Shown: positions 9,496 through 17,308 of the stretch, piece after piece
Numbering within the stretch: the first letter of the stretch is position 1
Layout: each line of letters begins with the position of its first letter
Assembly (NCBI GenBank): GCA_964649195.1
Contig: CAZYPK010000008.1
Coordinates: forward strand, 4,075 to 68,074
DNA from: JTS-RE9 sp964649195
Lineage (GTDB): Bacteria; Planctomycetota; Phycisphaerae; Phycisphaerales; Phycisphaeraceae
DNA length: 64,000 nt
Direction: 5' to 3'
Translations under genes and position numbers: made by a program
The notes under the pieces: model-generated
The model's database searches: none
Told to the model about the DNA's origin: nothing
What the model saw: only the letters and a program-made list of their open reading frames with translations

Positions 9496-10812
9496 TCATC
9501 CAAACCGCGACGGCTGCCCCGTCGCCGAGAGCACGGCGGTCCACAGCGGCCCTAGCGGGTTGATTCGCTGTTTGCTCGCCACCGCCATCGGGATCGGCAC
9601 ATGCACAAACCTGGCGTTGCGATAGCAGATGACCAGGTCGGTCCTGCCGCTCATCGCCGCATGGGCCGCGTGGCGGGCAAGCTGACCGCAGAGCAGGCGG
9701 TCATCGACGTTGGGCGGAGCGCCGCGGATCAGGTAGCTGGGGTCGATGTATTTGACTTCGACCGGCTTGTCGATCGATTTGAAATGATCCTTGATGGCGT
9801 CGCGCAGGTGCGTGCCGATGTCGTGGTACCTGCGATTGCCCGAGGCATCGGTCCCTTCGACCTGTGAGGCGAACAGATTCTGCCCCGCCCCTTCGGCCAC
9901 GGCGATCACCGCATGAGGCTTGATCTCAAGCCGGCGCTCCAATGCCGCCAGCAGCCCGCGCCCGCCTTCCAGCGCGAAATCAATCTCCGGCACGAGCACG
10001 AAGTTCGCCTCCTGTGACGCGAGCGAAGCAACCGCCGCGATGTAGCCCGAATCGCGACCCATCAGCTTCACCAGCCCGACGCCCCGATACGCACCCTTGG
10101 CCTCGACGTGGGCGCAGCGGATGGCATCGGCGGCACGTTCCACGGCGGTGAAAAAGCCGAAGGTCCGATCGCAGTAGAGCACATCATTGTCGATGGTCTT
10201 GGGCACGCCGACGACCGTCTTGCGCAGACCGCGCCGCTGCACTTCCTGGGCGATCGCATGGGCGCCGCGCAGCGTGCCATCGCCGCCGATGCAGAACAGG
10301 AGGTCCACATCCCAGGCGACAAGCGTGTCCACCATCGCCTCCACGCTCTGCTGGCCGCGCGACGAGGCCAGCATGGAGCCGCCGGCGTGGTGGATGTCGG
10401 CGACGACATCGGGCGTCAGCACGATGGGGCTGGGACCGTGCCGGCGGTCAAGCCCCATGTACCCGTAGCGGATGCCCAGCGTCTGGATGATGCCGTAGCC
10501 GAAATGGAGTTCGAGCACGATGGAACGAATGACCGCATTGAGTCCGGGGCAAAGGCCGCCGCAGGTCACGATCGCCGCGCGGGTCCTGGAAGGCTCGAAG
10601 AAAATCCTCGAACGCGGACCGGCCTTCTCGAAGAACCGGCCTTCGGTTGCAGGCTCCCCTTCGCGGCATTCGATGTCGTCACGAACCAGGAGCGAATCAT
10701 CGATAAAACGAAGGCTGTCATCATCGGGGCCGAACGCCTCTTCGAGCGGGGAGTCAAAGGTGCACGAACCGAGATTCGCCGGACGGTTTGCGGGGGTGGA
10801 GTGTGGGATCAT
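9496..10812 (-). CDS. 6-phosphofructokinase, ATP-type of the TP0108-like clade
   Basis: A 438-residue enzyme phosphorylating fructose 6-phosphate in glycolysis. Signatures are VTCGGLCPGLNAVIR, CIGGDGTLRGA, VGVPKTIDNDV, LMGRDSGYIAA and KYIDPSYLIRG. Gly in GGDGT points to ATP as donor, and Lys in PKTIDND is the combination found in the long ATP-dependent enzymes related to PPi-PFKs. An N-terminal extension of about 80 residues precedes the catalytic core. The gene ends 4 bp from the repeat at 9287-9491. No strong ribosome-binding site is seen at 10812, so the start is tentative. Confidence 0.9.
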   Translation of the reverse strand: MIPHSTPANRPANLGSCTFDSPLEEAFGPDDDSLRFIDDSLLVRDDIECREGEPATEGRFFEKAGPRSRIFFEPSRTRAAIVTCGGLCPGLNAVIRSIVLELHFGYGIIQTLGIRYGYMGLDRRHGPSPIVLTPDVVADIHHAGGSMLASSRGQQSVEAMVDTLVAWDVDLLFCIGGDGTLRGAHAIAQEVQRRGLRKTVVGVPKTIDNDVLYCDRTFGFFTAVERAADAIRCAHVEAKGAYRGVGLVKLMGRDSGYIAAVASLASQEANFVLVPEIDFALEGGRGLLAALERRLEIKPHAVIAVAEGAGQNLFASQVEGTDASGNRRYHDIGTHLRDAIKDHFKSIDKPVEVKYIDPSYLIRGAPPNVDDRLLCGQLARHAAHAAMSGRTDLVICYRNARFVHVPIPMAVASKQRINPLGPLWTAVLSATGQPSRFG

Positions 10813-10860
10813 GCGATCAGTTTACACCGGCACATGAGCGACATGTCAGGCCCAGACGAT

Positions 10861-10948
10861 CTGCCGCTTGCGGCTTCGCGGCCGGGTGGCGCTTGCACCA
10901 AATGCGCCGGGTGGCTGGGGCTTCGCGGACTCAGCCCCAGCCACCCGA
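10861..10948. repeat. GGTGGCTGGGGCT hairpin element
   Basis: A 14-bp perfect stem, GGGTGGCTGGGGCT (10909-10922) with AGCCCCAGCCACCC (10933-10946), is preceded by a partial CGCTTGCGGCTTCGCG palindrome. The same arm bounds the larger elements near 52368, 54350 and 56455-56682. Confidence 0.8.
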
Positions 10949-10972
10949 CGGTGAACCTGTCTGCGTTGCGAT

Positions 10973-12343
10973 TCACTTCTCCTCGATGCAGAACAGATGC
11001 TTCTCCCCGCGCAGGAACATCTGCCTGCCCACCAGTGCGGGGGAGGCATCGACGCCTTCGCCCAGTTCGTTTTTGGCCAGCACCTTCACCGCGTCGCCGT
11101 GTTCGAGCACCAGCGTGGCGCCGTCGCGGCTGGTGTAATACACCCGGCCATCGGCGGCGACGGGGGATGAGTAAAGCACGTTGAGCCCTTCCAGCCGCGT
11201 CGGTTCGATCACCGGTTTGCCGGTTTTGGCGTCGGCGACCAGGAGCAGGGCGTCGCGCGACTTCGTGTAGTAAAGCAGGCCCTTGTAGAGCACGGGCGAG
11301 GCGATGTACGGGCCGGCATCGGTCTTGGACCAGACGATCTTGTCCGAGCCGGTGATGTCGCCGCGCACCGAGAGGGGGATCGCATAGACCGCGTAGCCCT
11401 GGTAGCCGGTCATGCAGTAAACGACGCCATCCATGACGACCGGCGTGGCGATGGGGTTGGTCGCCTGCCCGCCGCAGGACCAGAGCAGCTCGCCGGTGGC
11501 CAGGTCGTAGCTGCGCACGCGGCGGGCGCCGTTGAGGATGACCTGCGTCACGCCCTGGTGCGTGGTGATGAAAGGCGTGCCCCAGGTGGTCGGCTCATCG
11601 CGTTCGGTTTTCCAAAGCGGCTCGCCGGTGGCGGCGTTCATCGCGGCGACGAACGAATCGCCTTCGTGATCAAACGGCACGACGATGGTGTTGCCGTGGA
11701 GCGCGGGCGAGCCGCCTTCGCCGAAGGCGTTGCGGGTTCGCATGTCGCCTAGGTCGCGTTGCCACTTCGGATTGCCTTCCATGTCATAGCAGTGCAGGCC
11801 GTGGGAGCCGAACCATGCGTAAACATGTTTGCCATCGGTCACCGGCGAGCCGGAGGCGTAGGTGTTGGTGGAGTGAATGCCTTCATGTGGCACGGTCTCG
11901 ACGGCTTTTTTCTGCCAGAGGATTTTGCCGGTTTTGCGATCGAGGCAGATCAGGAGAAACTCGTGAATCTCCGAAGGCGATTCGCCGCGCCCTCGCCCGC
12001 CGCCGCGCGGACCGCCTTGTTTGGGCGGCGCGGCAGGCTGCCCGCGCCGGTCGGTGCGCACCGCGGTGGTGATGAAAACGCGATCGCCCCAGACGATCGG
12101 CGATGCGCTGCCCCGGCCGGGGATCGCTGTTTTCCATGTGACGTTCTTCGTGTCGCTCCATGTCACCGGCGGCCTGGCCTGCGTCGAAACGCCATCGTGC
12201 GTCGGGCCGCGCCATGAAGGCCACTGCTTCGCCGATTCCGCTTCGGCGGGTCCCTGTGCCATGATGAGCGAAGGAATCGCCAGCAGCAGCGCGGTGATGG
12301 GAAGAAGACACTTCACTGTCGCAAGACCTTGCCTGCTGATCAT
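10973..12343 (-). CDS. Secreted PQQ-like beta-propeller protein
   Basis: About 456 residues with a signal peptide (core PITALLLAIPSLIMA) and repeated PQQ/quinoprotein-type blades: WPSWRGPTHDG at the start, then DRKTGKILWQK, NAATGEPLWKTE, DLATGELLWSC and further similar units. The family forms an eight-bladed propeller. In planctomycetes many such proteins lack enzymatic ligands and are of unknown function. A Gly/Arg/Pro-rich loop (about residues 100-115, PKQGGPRGGGRGRG) is inserted in the first blade region. The ATG at 12343 gives a standard signal peptide and has AAAGG upstream. An upstream in-frame start would add 23 atypical residues. A paralogue lies at 50982-52268. Confidence 0.85.
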   Translation of the reverse strand: MISRQGLATVKCLLPITALLLAIPSLIMAQGPAEAESAKQWPSWRGPTHDGVSTQARPPVTWSDTKNVTWKTAIPGRGSASPIVWGDRVFITTAVRTDRRGQPAAPPKQGGPRGGGRGRGESPSEIHEFLLICLDRKTGKILWQKKAVETVPHEGIHSTNTYASGSPVTDGKHVYAWFGSHGLHCYDMEGNPKWQRDLGDMRTRNAFGEGGSPALHGNTIVVPFDHEGDSFVAAMNAATGEPLWKTERDEPTTWGTPFITTHQGVTQVILNGARRVRSYDLATGELLWSCGGQATNPIATPVVMDGVVYCMTGYQGYAVYAIPLSVRGDITGSDKIVWSKTDAGPYIASPVLYKGLLYYTKSRDALLLVADAKTGKPVIEPTRLEGLNVLYSSPVAADGRVYYTSRDGATLVLEHGDAVKVLAKNELGEGVDASPALVGRQMFLRGEKHLFCIEEK

Positions 12344-12500
12344 GGAACGACCTTTCGTAAAAGCGATGAGAAAAAACAGGGCGGGTGAAAGATCAACCCG
12401 CGACAGCCTCAATCTATTGCACGGGCGTTGAAGAACCGGGCGTCATCCGCCAAGGGCGGTAACATGTTCTCGTGCCGCCGCCATGAAACAGCCGTTAACC

Positions 12501-12524
12501 GTTCGCCAAGGCGAACGGCTAAAT
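12501..12524. repeat. REP-C palindrome with GGCTAAAT tail
   Basis: GTTCGCCAAGGCGAAC plus GGCTAAAT directly abuts the ATG of the aldo/keto reductase gene. It therefore forms the 5' leader and leaves no visible Shine-Dalgarno. Confidence 0.85.
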
Positions 12525-13280
12525 ATGCATCATCGCACCTTTGCCAACCTGTCGCTGTCGCCCATCGCCTTCGGTGCGTTCAAGATCGGCCGCAATGTCA
12601 ACACGCGCCATGCCCGGGCTTACGATCTGCCTGATGAAACAGCGGCGACACGACTGCTCAGCCGCGTGCTCGATCTGGGCATCAACGTGATCGACACCGC
12701 ACCCGCCTACGGCATCAGCGAGGAGCGCATCGGCAGGGCCGTCGCTCATCGGCGCGATGAGTATTACATCTCCACCAAAGTCGGCGAGCAGTTTTTTCAT
12801 GATGGCCGGTCATCGTTTGATTTCACAGGCCCCGCAATTCGGCAAAGCATTCACCAAAGCCTGCGCCGACTGCGAACGGATCATCTCGACTTTGCTTTCA
12901 TTCATTCCGATGGCAACGATGAAGCGATCATGAACGGAACCGATTGCGTCGCCACGCTGCAATCGCTGCGCGATCAGGGACTCATCGGTCGCATCGGCCT
13001 CTCCGGCAAGACGGTCGATGGCGCGATGCAGGCGATGACGTGGGCCGATGCGCTGATGGTGACCTACAACGCGGTTGACCTGTCGCATGAACCGGTCATC
13101 GCCGAGGCGGCCCGCCGGGGAACGGGCATCTTCGTGAAAAAGGGGCTGGCTTCGGGCCATCTGCCGGCGGCGAAGGCGATCGAACATGTGCTGAAAAATC
13201 CGGGCGTCACCACGCTTGTCATCGGCACGCTGAATGAGGACCATATCGACGCCAACGTGCGGACGGCCAGGACCGTTTAA
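12525..13280 (+). CDS. Aldo/keto reductase family oxidoreductase
   Basis: A 251-residue TIM-barrel NADPH oxidoreductase. Features are GINVIDTAPAYGISEERIGRA (the Asp and Tyr of the AKR tetrad), ISTKVGE (Lys), DHLDFAFIHSDG (His), a GRIGLSGKT strand and the C-terminal GVTTLVIGTLNEDHIDANV cofactor loop. It is shorter than typical AKRs of 310-340 residues, so some C-terminal loops are reduced. The ATG at 12525 is chosen because an upstream in-frame ATG at 12483 would translate the REP palindrome. The substrate is unknown. It stands alone between two repeats. Confidence 0.85.
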   Translation: MHHRTFANLSLSPIAFGAFKIGRNVNTRHARAYDLPDETAATRLLSRVLDLGINVIDTAPAYGISEERIGRAVAHRRDEYYISTKVGEQFFHDGRSSFDFTGPAIRQSIHQSLRRLRTDHLDFAFIHSDGNDEAIMNGTDCVATLQSLRDQGLIGRIGLSGKTVDGAMQAMTWADALMVTYNAVDLSHEPVIAEAARRGTGIFVKKGLASGHLPAAKAIEHVLKNPGVTTLVIGTLNEDHIDANVRTARTV

Positions 13281-13297
13281 TTCCCGGCACCCGCTCT

Positions 13298-13483
13298 GTC
13301 GGAAGTTCCATATGACAAATTCCAGACTCCAAACAAGCTCCAAAGAACAAAAAAACGCAATCAGGCAGAATCCGGATTCGAATCGGTTTTGCCCGGTTCG
13401 GTTCGCTTTCGGGTTTGTTTGATATTTGAAGTTTGCGATTTGGAGCTTTTGCTTCCGGTGCTGGGACGGAGAATTAAACGGTC
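13298..13483. repeat. TCGGAAGTTCCA element, copy 1 (MITE-like)
   Basis: A 186-bp AT-richer element. One end reads GTCGGAAGTTCCATATGACA and the other GCTTCCGGTGCTGGGACGG, followed by GAATTAAACGG. The inner inverted arms are CTCCAAACAAGCTCCAAA and GATTTGGAGCTTTTG. The core contains GAATCCGGATTC and CGGTTCGGTTCGCTTTCG. It is repeated in inverse orientation at 26217-26398. It fills the 300-bp gap before nagB-lmbE. No gene is seen there. Confidence 0.82.
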
Positions 13484-13580
13484 CTGCGCTGACGGCAACA
13501 CCGCGTCGTTGACTTATTTATCGAAACGGTTAACTTGCTTGGCTCCCCCCGGCAGGCCATCAATCGAGGATGAAACTTCC

Positions 13581-15539
13581 ATGCCCCAGTCCCAGGTGAA
13601 GATCGACAACGCCGATGCGTGCCAGTGTCAGCGCGAGCGGATTCCCACGACCGTTCTGGAGAAGTCCAGCGATGTCAGCAAGGCCGTCGCCGCCGAGATT
13701 GCCGCGCTGATCAAGGAGCGCGCCAGAAAAAAGAAGACGGTCGTGCTCGGCCTGGCCACCGGCTCCACGCCGGTCTCGGTTTACAACGAGCTCATCCGGC
13801 TGCACAAAGAAGAGAAACTTTCCTTCAAGAACGTGATCACGTTCAACCTCGATGAATACTTCCCCATGCAGCCGCATGAACTGCAAAGCTACGTTCGCTT
13901 CATGAACGAGCATCTGTTCGATCACATCGACATTCCGAAAAAGAACATCAACATTCCCGATGGCACGCTGCCTGCCGATGATGTGTTTGCCCATTGCCGG
14001 AACTATGAGAAGGCGATCAGGAAGGCCGGCGGCATCGACATTCAGCTTCTGGGCATCGGTCGCACCGGTCACGTCGGCTTCAATGAACCCGGCTCCTCGC
14101 GCGACAGCCGCACGCGCATGATCACGCTCGATCGCGTGACCCGTCTCGATGCCGCCAGCGATTTTTTCGGTGAAGAGAATGTGCCCCGCCGGGCGATCAC
14201 GATGGGCGTGGGCACCATTCTCGAAGCCCGCAAGCTCATCCTCATGGCCTTTGGCGAAGGCAAGGCCCCGATCGTTTCGCAGGCCGTCGAAGGCCCGGTC
14301 ACCGCGACCATCTCCGCCAGCTTCCTTCAGGATCATCCCAACGCCCGCGTCATGCTCGATCGTGCCGCGGCTGCGCACCTGACCCGCTTCCGCTCGCCCT
14401 GGCTTCTCGGTCCCATCGAGTGGACCGAGGCGATCATTCGCAAGGCCGTCATCTGGCTGGCGCGGCATCACAAGAAGCCGATCCTCAAACTCACCGACGA
14501 AGACTACAACGAAGGCGGACTTCAGGACCTGCTCGCCAAGCATGGGCAGGCTTACGACATCAACATCAGCGTCTTCCGCGCCCTCTCCAACACCATCACC
14601 GGCTGGCCCGGCGGCAAGCCCTCGAGCAGCAAGCATCCGACCGATCGCCGCCGCGCGACCGATGATGTCTTCCCCAAGCGGGTCATCATCTTCTCGCCGC
14701 ACCCGGATGATGATGTGATCTCCATGGGCGGCACGCTGCTTCGCCTGGTCGATCAGGGCCACGAGGTGCATGTCGCCTACCAGACATCAGGCAACATTGC
14801 GGTGTTCGATGATGATGCGATTCAGGTTGCGGAAATGGTGACGGAGTTCAACCGCGTGTTCGGCATCGATGAAAAGCTCACCGCGAAACTCGAAGAGCAC
14901 ATCGAGGAGTTTCTGAAGAACAAGAAACCGGGGCAGGTCGATAGCCGGGAGATTCAGCAGATCAAGGGGCTGATCCGCCGCGCGGAGACCCGCGCCGCCG
15001 GGCGGTACTGCAAGGTGCCGGAGAAGAATCTGCACTTTCTGGACATGCCGTTTTACGAGACGGGACGGGTGCGCAAGAAACCGATCGGGCCGGAGGACAT
15101 CAGGATCATCGTGGACCTGGTGGAGAAGGTGAAGCCGCACCAGATTTACTGTGCGGGCGATCTTTCCGATCCGCATGGCACGCACCGCGTCTGCCTGGCG
15201 GCGATTTTCCAGGCGATGGACAAGGTGAAGTCGCGCGACTGGGCCAAGCAGTGCGAGACGTGGCTCTATCGCGGCGCCTGGCAGGAGTGGCCGCCGGAGG
15301 AGATCGAGATGGCGGTGCCGCTGTCGCCGCAGGAACTGCTGCGCAAGAGGAATGCGATTTTCAAGCATGAATCGCAGAAGGATCGGGCGCTGTTCCCCGG
15401 TTCGGACATGCGCGAATTCTGGCAGCGTGCCGAGCAGCGCAACACGGAGACGGCAAGAATATATGATCAGCTTGGACTGGCGGAATACGAAGGCATCGAG
15501 GCGTTCGTGAAGTGGAACGGTGATCCGGCGGGGGTATAA
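13581..15539 (+). CDS. nagB: Glucosamine-6-phosphate deaminase-like / PIG-L (LmbE) deacetylase fusion
   Basis: A 652-residue two-domain protein. Residues of about 20-300 match NagB: VVLGLATGSTPVSVYNELI, ITFNLDEYFPM, LGIGRTGHVGFNEPGS and TMGVGTILEARKLILMAFG. Residues of about 370-640 match LmbE/PIG-L zinc deacetylases: IIFSPHPDDDVISMGGTL and later AGDLSDPHGTHRVC. NagB converts glucosamine 6-phosphate to fructose 6-phosphate and ammonia, and LmbE-type domains remove N-acetyl groups from sugars. The fusion suggests deacetylation and deamination of N-acetyl amino sugars in one polypeptide. Similar fusions are known in other phyla. The ATG at 13581 gives a normal NagB N-terminus. Confidence 0.92.
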   Translation: MPQSQVKIDNADACQCQRERIPTTVLEKSSDVSKAVAAEIAALIKERARKKKTVVLGLATGSTPVSVYNELIRLHKEEKLSFKNVITFNLDEYFPMQPHELQSYVRFMNEHLFDHIDIPKKNINIPDGTLPADDVFAHCRNYEKAIRKAGGIDIQLLGIGRTGHVGFNEPGSSRDSRTRMITLDRVTRLDAASDFFGEENVPRRAITMGVGTILEARKLILMAFGEGKAPIVSQAVEGPVTATISASFLQDHPNARVMLDRAAAAHLTRFRSPWLLGPIEWTEAIIRKAVIWLARHHKKPILKLTDEDYNEGGLQDLLAKHGQAYDINISVFRALSNTITGWPGGKPSSSKHPTDRRRATDDVFPKRVIIFSPHPDDDVISMGGTLLRLVDQGHEVHVAYQTSGNIAVFDDDAIQVAEMVTEFNRVFGIDEKLTAKLEEHIEEFLKNKKPGQVDSREIQQIKGLIRRAETRAAGRYCKVPEKNLHFLDMPFYETGRVRKKPIGPEDIRIIVDLVEKVKPHQIYCAGDLSDPHGTHRVCLAAIFQAMDKVKSRDWAKQCETWLYRGAWQEWPPEEIEMAVPLSPQELLRKRNAIFKHESQKDRALFPGSDMREFWQRAEQRNTETARIYDQLGLAEYEGIEAFVKWNGDPAGV

Positions 15540-15540
15540 T
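15535..15540 (+). promoter_or_regulatory. TATAAT 6 nt before a start codon
   Basis: A perfect -10 overlaps the stop of nagB-lmbE and ends 6 nt before the ATG at 15547. If used, transcription would begin at or next to the start codon and give a leaderless mRNA. Confidence 0.4.
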
Positions 15541-15546
15541 CAAGGC

Positions 15547-15789
15547 ATGACCACAGAGCAAATGAAACTCGCGCTGAACCGAAAACCGTTTCAACCTTTC
15601 ACGGTTCATCTGGCGGACAGCACTCATGTCAGCGTCAGACATCCTGAGATGGCATGGCTGACGCAGGGCGGTCGCACTTTGTTTGTCAACACCCAAGGCG
15701 AGGATGTGGATGTCATCGATCTCCTGCTTGTCACGCGATTAAGTTTCGGAACCAACGGACAATCAAAAAAGCGCACCACTCGAAAGTAA
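15547..15789 (+). CDS. Small conserved hypothetical protein (FQPFTVHL type)
   Basis: An 80-residue protein with an N-terminal KLALNRKPFQPFTVHLADS and a following VRHPEMAWL segment. This FxPFxxxLxDGxxxxVxHPE pattern recurs in small planctomycete proteins of unknown function. It has no signal peptide or membrane helix and ends in a basic tail (KKRTTRK). It lies 7 bp after nagB-lmbE and 2 bp before the next gene, so all three may be read together. Confidence 0.65.
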   Translation: MTTEQMKLALNRKPFQPFTVHLADSTHVSVRHPEMAWLTQGGRTLFVNTQGEDVDVIDLLLVTRLSFGTNGQSKKRTTRK

Positions 15790-15791
15790 TC

Positions 15792-16634
15792 ATGATCCGA
15801 CAAGCTGTTTCCCAACTCGGCGTCTGCTCCTGGTCCATGCGTGCCCGCAACGCGACAGAACTCGCCGAGGTCTGCGCCCAGATCGGCGTCAAAAAGGTGC
15901 AGCTCGCCCTCGTGCCGCACCGCGATGATCCCGGGGCACTCGACGGCGTGCCCGAAGCGCTGGCCGCCAAAGGGATCGCCATCACCAGCGGCATGTTCGG
16001 CACCGTCGGCGAGGACTACTCCACGCCGCAGACCATCAAGGAAACCGGCGGCGTTGCCGTCGATCAGCACTGGGCCGAGAATCTGAACATCGCCAAAAAC
16101 AGTTCACAATACGCGAAGAAATTCGGCATCAAGCTCGTCTCCATGCACGCGGGTTTTCTGCCTCACGAAGTCAGCGACCCGATCTATCAAAAACTCCTCG
16201 ACCGCATCGTGACCATCGCCAAGATTTTCGAGGAACAGAATCAGGCGCTGCTCTTCGAGACCGGCCAGGAAACCGCCGCCGACCTTTGGACCTTCCTCAA
16301 GGAACTCGATGCGCGCGGCGCAACCAACACCGCCGTGAACTTCGATCCCGCCAACATGATTCTCTATGACATGGGCGACCCGATCGAGTCGCTCAAGAGC
16401 CTGCTCCCGCGCGTGCGGCAGCTTCACATCAAGGATGCGATCAAGACCGCCGTGCCCGGCACGTGGGGCGCGGAGGTGCCCGTCGGACAAGGACAGGTGA
16501 AATGGGACCAGTTCATCAAGGTGCTCGAAGAAGGAAACTTCACGGGCGACATGATGATCGAACGTGAGGCAGGCGAAGACCGCGTGGGCGATGCAAAGAT
16601 CGCCGTCGAGCATCTCAAGACATGGTTGAAATGA
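15792..16634 (+). CDS. Sugar phosphate isomerase/epimerase-like TIM barrel protein
   Basis: A 280-residue protein of the xylose isomerase-like TIM-barrel superfamily. Evidence: GVCSWSMRARNATELAEVCAQIG at the start, KLVSMHAGFLP, LLFETGQETAADL (Glu ligand), NFDPANMILYDMGDP (Asp ligand), VRQLHIKDA (His ligand) and EVPVGQGQVKWDQFI, then MMIEREAGE (Glu ligand). The spaced Glu/Asp/His/Glu set is typical of the divalent metal site. The substrate is unknown, but the position behind nagB-lmbE suggests carbohydrate catabolism. Confidence 0.85.
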   Translation: MIRQAVSQLGVCSWSMRARNATELAEVCAQIGVKKVQLALVPHRDDPGALDGVPEALAAKGIAITSGMFGTVGEDYSTPQTIKETGGVAVDQHWAENLNIAKNSSQYAKKFGIKLVSMHAGFLPHEVSDPIYQKLLDRIVTIAKIFEEQNQALLFETGQETAADLWTFLKELDARGATNTAVNFDPANMILYDMGDPIESLKSLLPRVRQLHIKDAIKTAVPGTWGAEVPVGQGQVKWDQFIKVLEEGNFTGDMMIEREAGEDRVGDAKIAVEHLKTWLK

Positions 16635-16698
16635 GTTCCCCGTTTAGCGGCGGGGCAAAGGCTTTGCGGCGGCCCGCGCGGAGCGACGGCGGGCCTCC

Positions 16699-16936
16699 CA
16701 GGGCAAACGCATATGACTTCGGGAGGGCGAGGCTCGGGGAGGGCGAGGCTTGGGGAGGGCGAGGCTCCCGCCGAGCCGTCTGTTGACGAAGCCTGTCCGC
16801 AGGCTGAGGAAACAGAACTCGCGCGGAGGACCACCGGATATCGGCAGTGCAAGGCGCAAGTTTCTTCACTGGGCCTTTGAGGCCTCGTGAAGAACGGCTC
16901 AGCGGGAGCTTCGCCCTCCCATATGCGCCGGCCCTG
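16699..16936. repeat. GAGGCTCCCGCC element, copy 2 (inverse)
   Basis: A 238-bp element in inverse orientation to copy 1. The termini are CAGGGCAAACGCATATGAC and CATATGCGCCGGCCCTG. The left terminus carries three near-tandem GGAGGGCGAGGCT blocks, showing amplification of that unit. The core (about 130 bp, with GCCTGTCCGCAGGC and GGCCTTTGAGGCC hairpins) is nearly identical to the core of 7184-7405. Confidence 0.85.
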
Positions 16937-16966
16937 ACGGACCTCCGCTCCACAGCCAAACAATCA

Positions 16967-16995
16967 TTGGCCTCTCCGCCTTCGCGTGCTATCAT
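16967..16995 (+). promoter_or_regulatory. Promoter of the 6S RNA candidate
   Basis: TTGGCC (16967-16972), a 17-bp spacer, then TGC-TATCAT (-10 at 16990-16995). The expected start near 17002 matches the start of the structured RNA. Confidence 0.55.
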
Positions 16996-17001
16996 TCATT
17001 C

Positions 17002-17200
17002 AGACAAGTGAAGAATGTTTTCGCCTGCGGGGTTCGAGTATCGGAGGATATTTTGCTCGAACCTGAGAACCCCAGGGGAGCTTCGTCCGGGCGCGATGGT
17101 CAAGCCGCCATGAGCGGAAGGCCGGGACGACTCGGCAACGCACCCACCTGAAATTGGGGTTCGAGCAAAACCTTCAAACGGCCCATGTGGACGAAAACGG
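17002..17200 (+). ncRNA. ssrS: 6S RNA candidate
   Basis: A transcript of about 195 nt between a sigma-70 promoter and a terminator, close to the usual 6S length. The ends pair: GTTTTCG (17017-17023) with CGAAAAC (17193-17199). A long internal complementarity joins TTTTGCTCGAACC with GGTTCGAGCAAAA. A GATATTTT segment sits where 6S RNAs carry the product-RNA template. CACCTGAAATTGGGGTTCGAG resembles the CACCTTGAACCAAGGGTTCAAG side of enterobacterial 6S RNA. 6S RNA mimics an open promoter and sequesters sigma-70 RNA polymerase in stationary phase. A covariance-model search was not possible. Confidence 0.72.
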
Positions 17201-17214
17201 AATCGCTTGACTCG

Positions 17215-17242
17215 GCCCGCCGCAAGGCGGGCCGCTTTTTTA
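17215..17242 (+). terminator. Rho-independent terminator of the 6S RNA
   Basis: GGCCCGCC-GCAA-GGCGGGCC followed by GC and TTTTTT. It lies 15 nt after the closing stem of the RNA and separates it from cysE. Confidence 0.85.
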
Positions 17243-17256
17243 TGCGGGGGTGTCCC

Positions 17257-17283
17257 GGCACGGCGACTTGAAGTCGCCGTGCC
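17257..17283. repeat. 13-bp perfect palindrome before cysE
   Basis: GGCACGGCGACTT-G-AAGTCGCCGTGCC. No T-tract follows, so a REP-like sequence is more likely than a terminator. It would lie in the cysE leader, about 26 nt from the ATG. Confidence 0.7.
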
Positions 17284-17308
17284 GAGATGCCCCCGTTACC
17301 ATTGCCCC

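Noticed and set aside
13371..13384. tRNA-like GATTCGAATC
   Set aside because: It belongs to a repeated element and no cloverleaf surrounds it.
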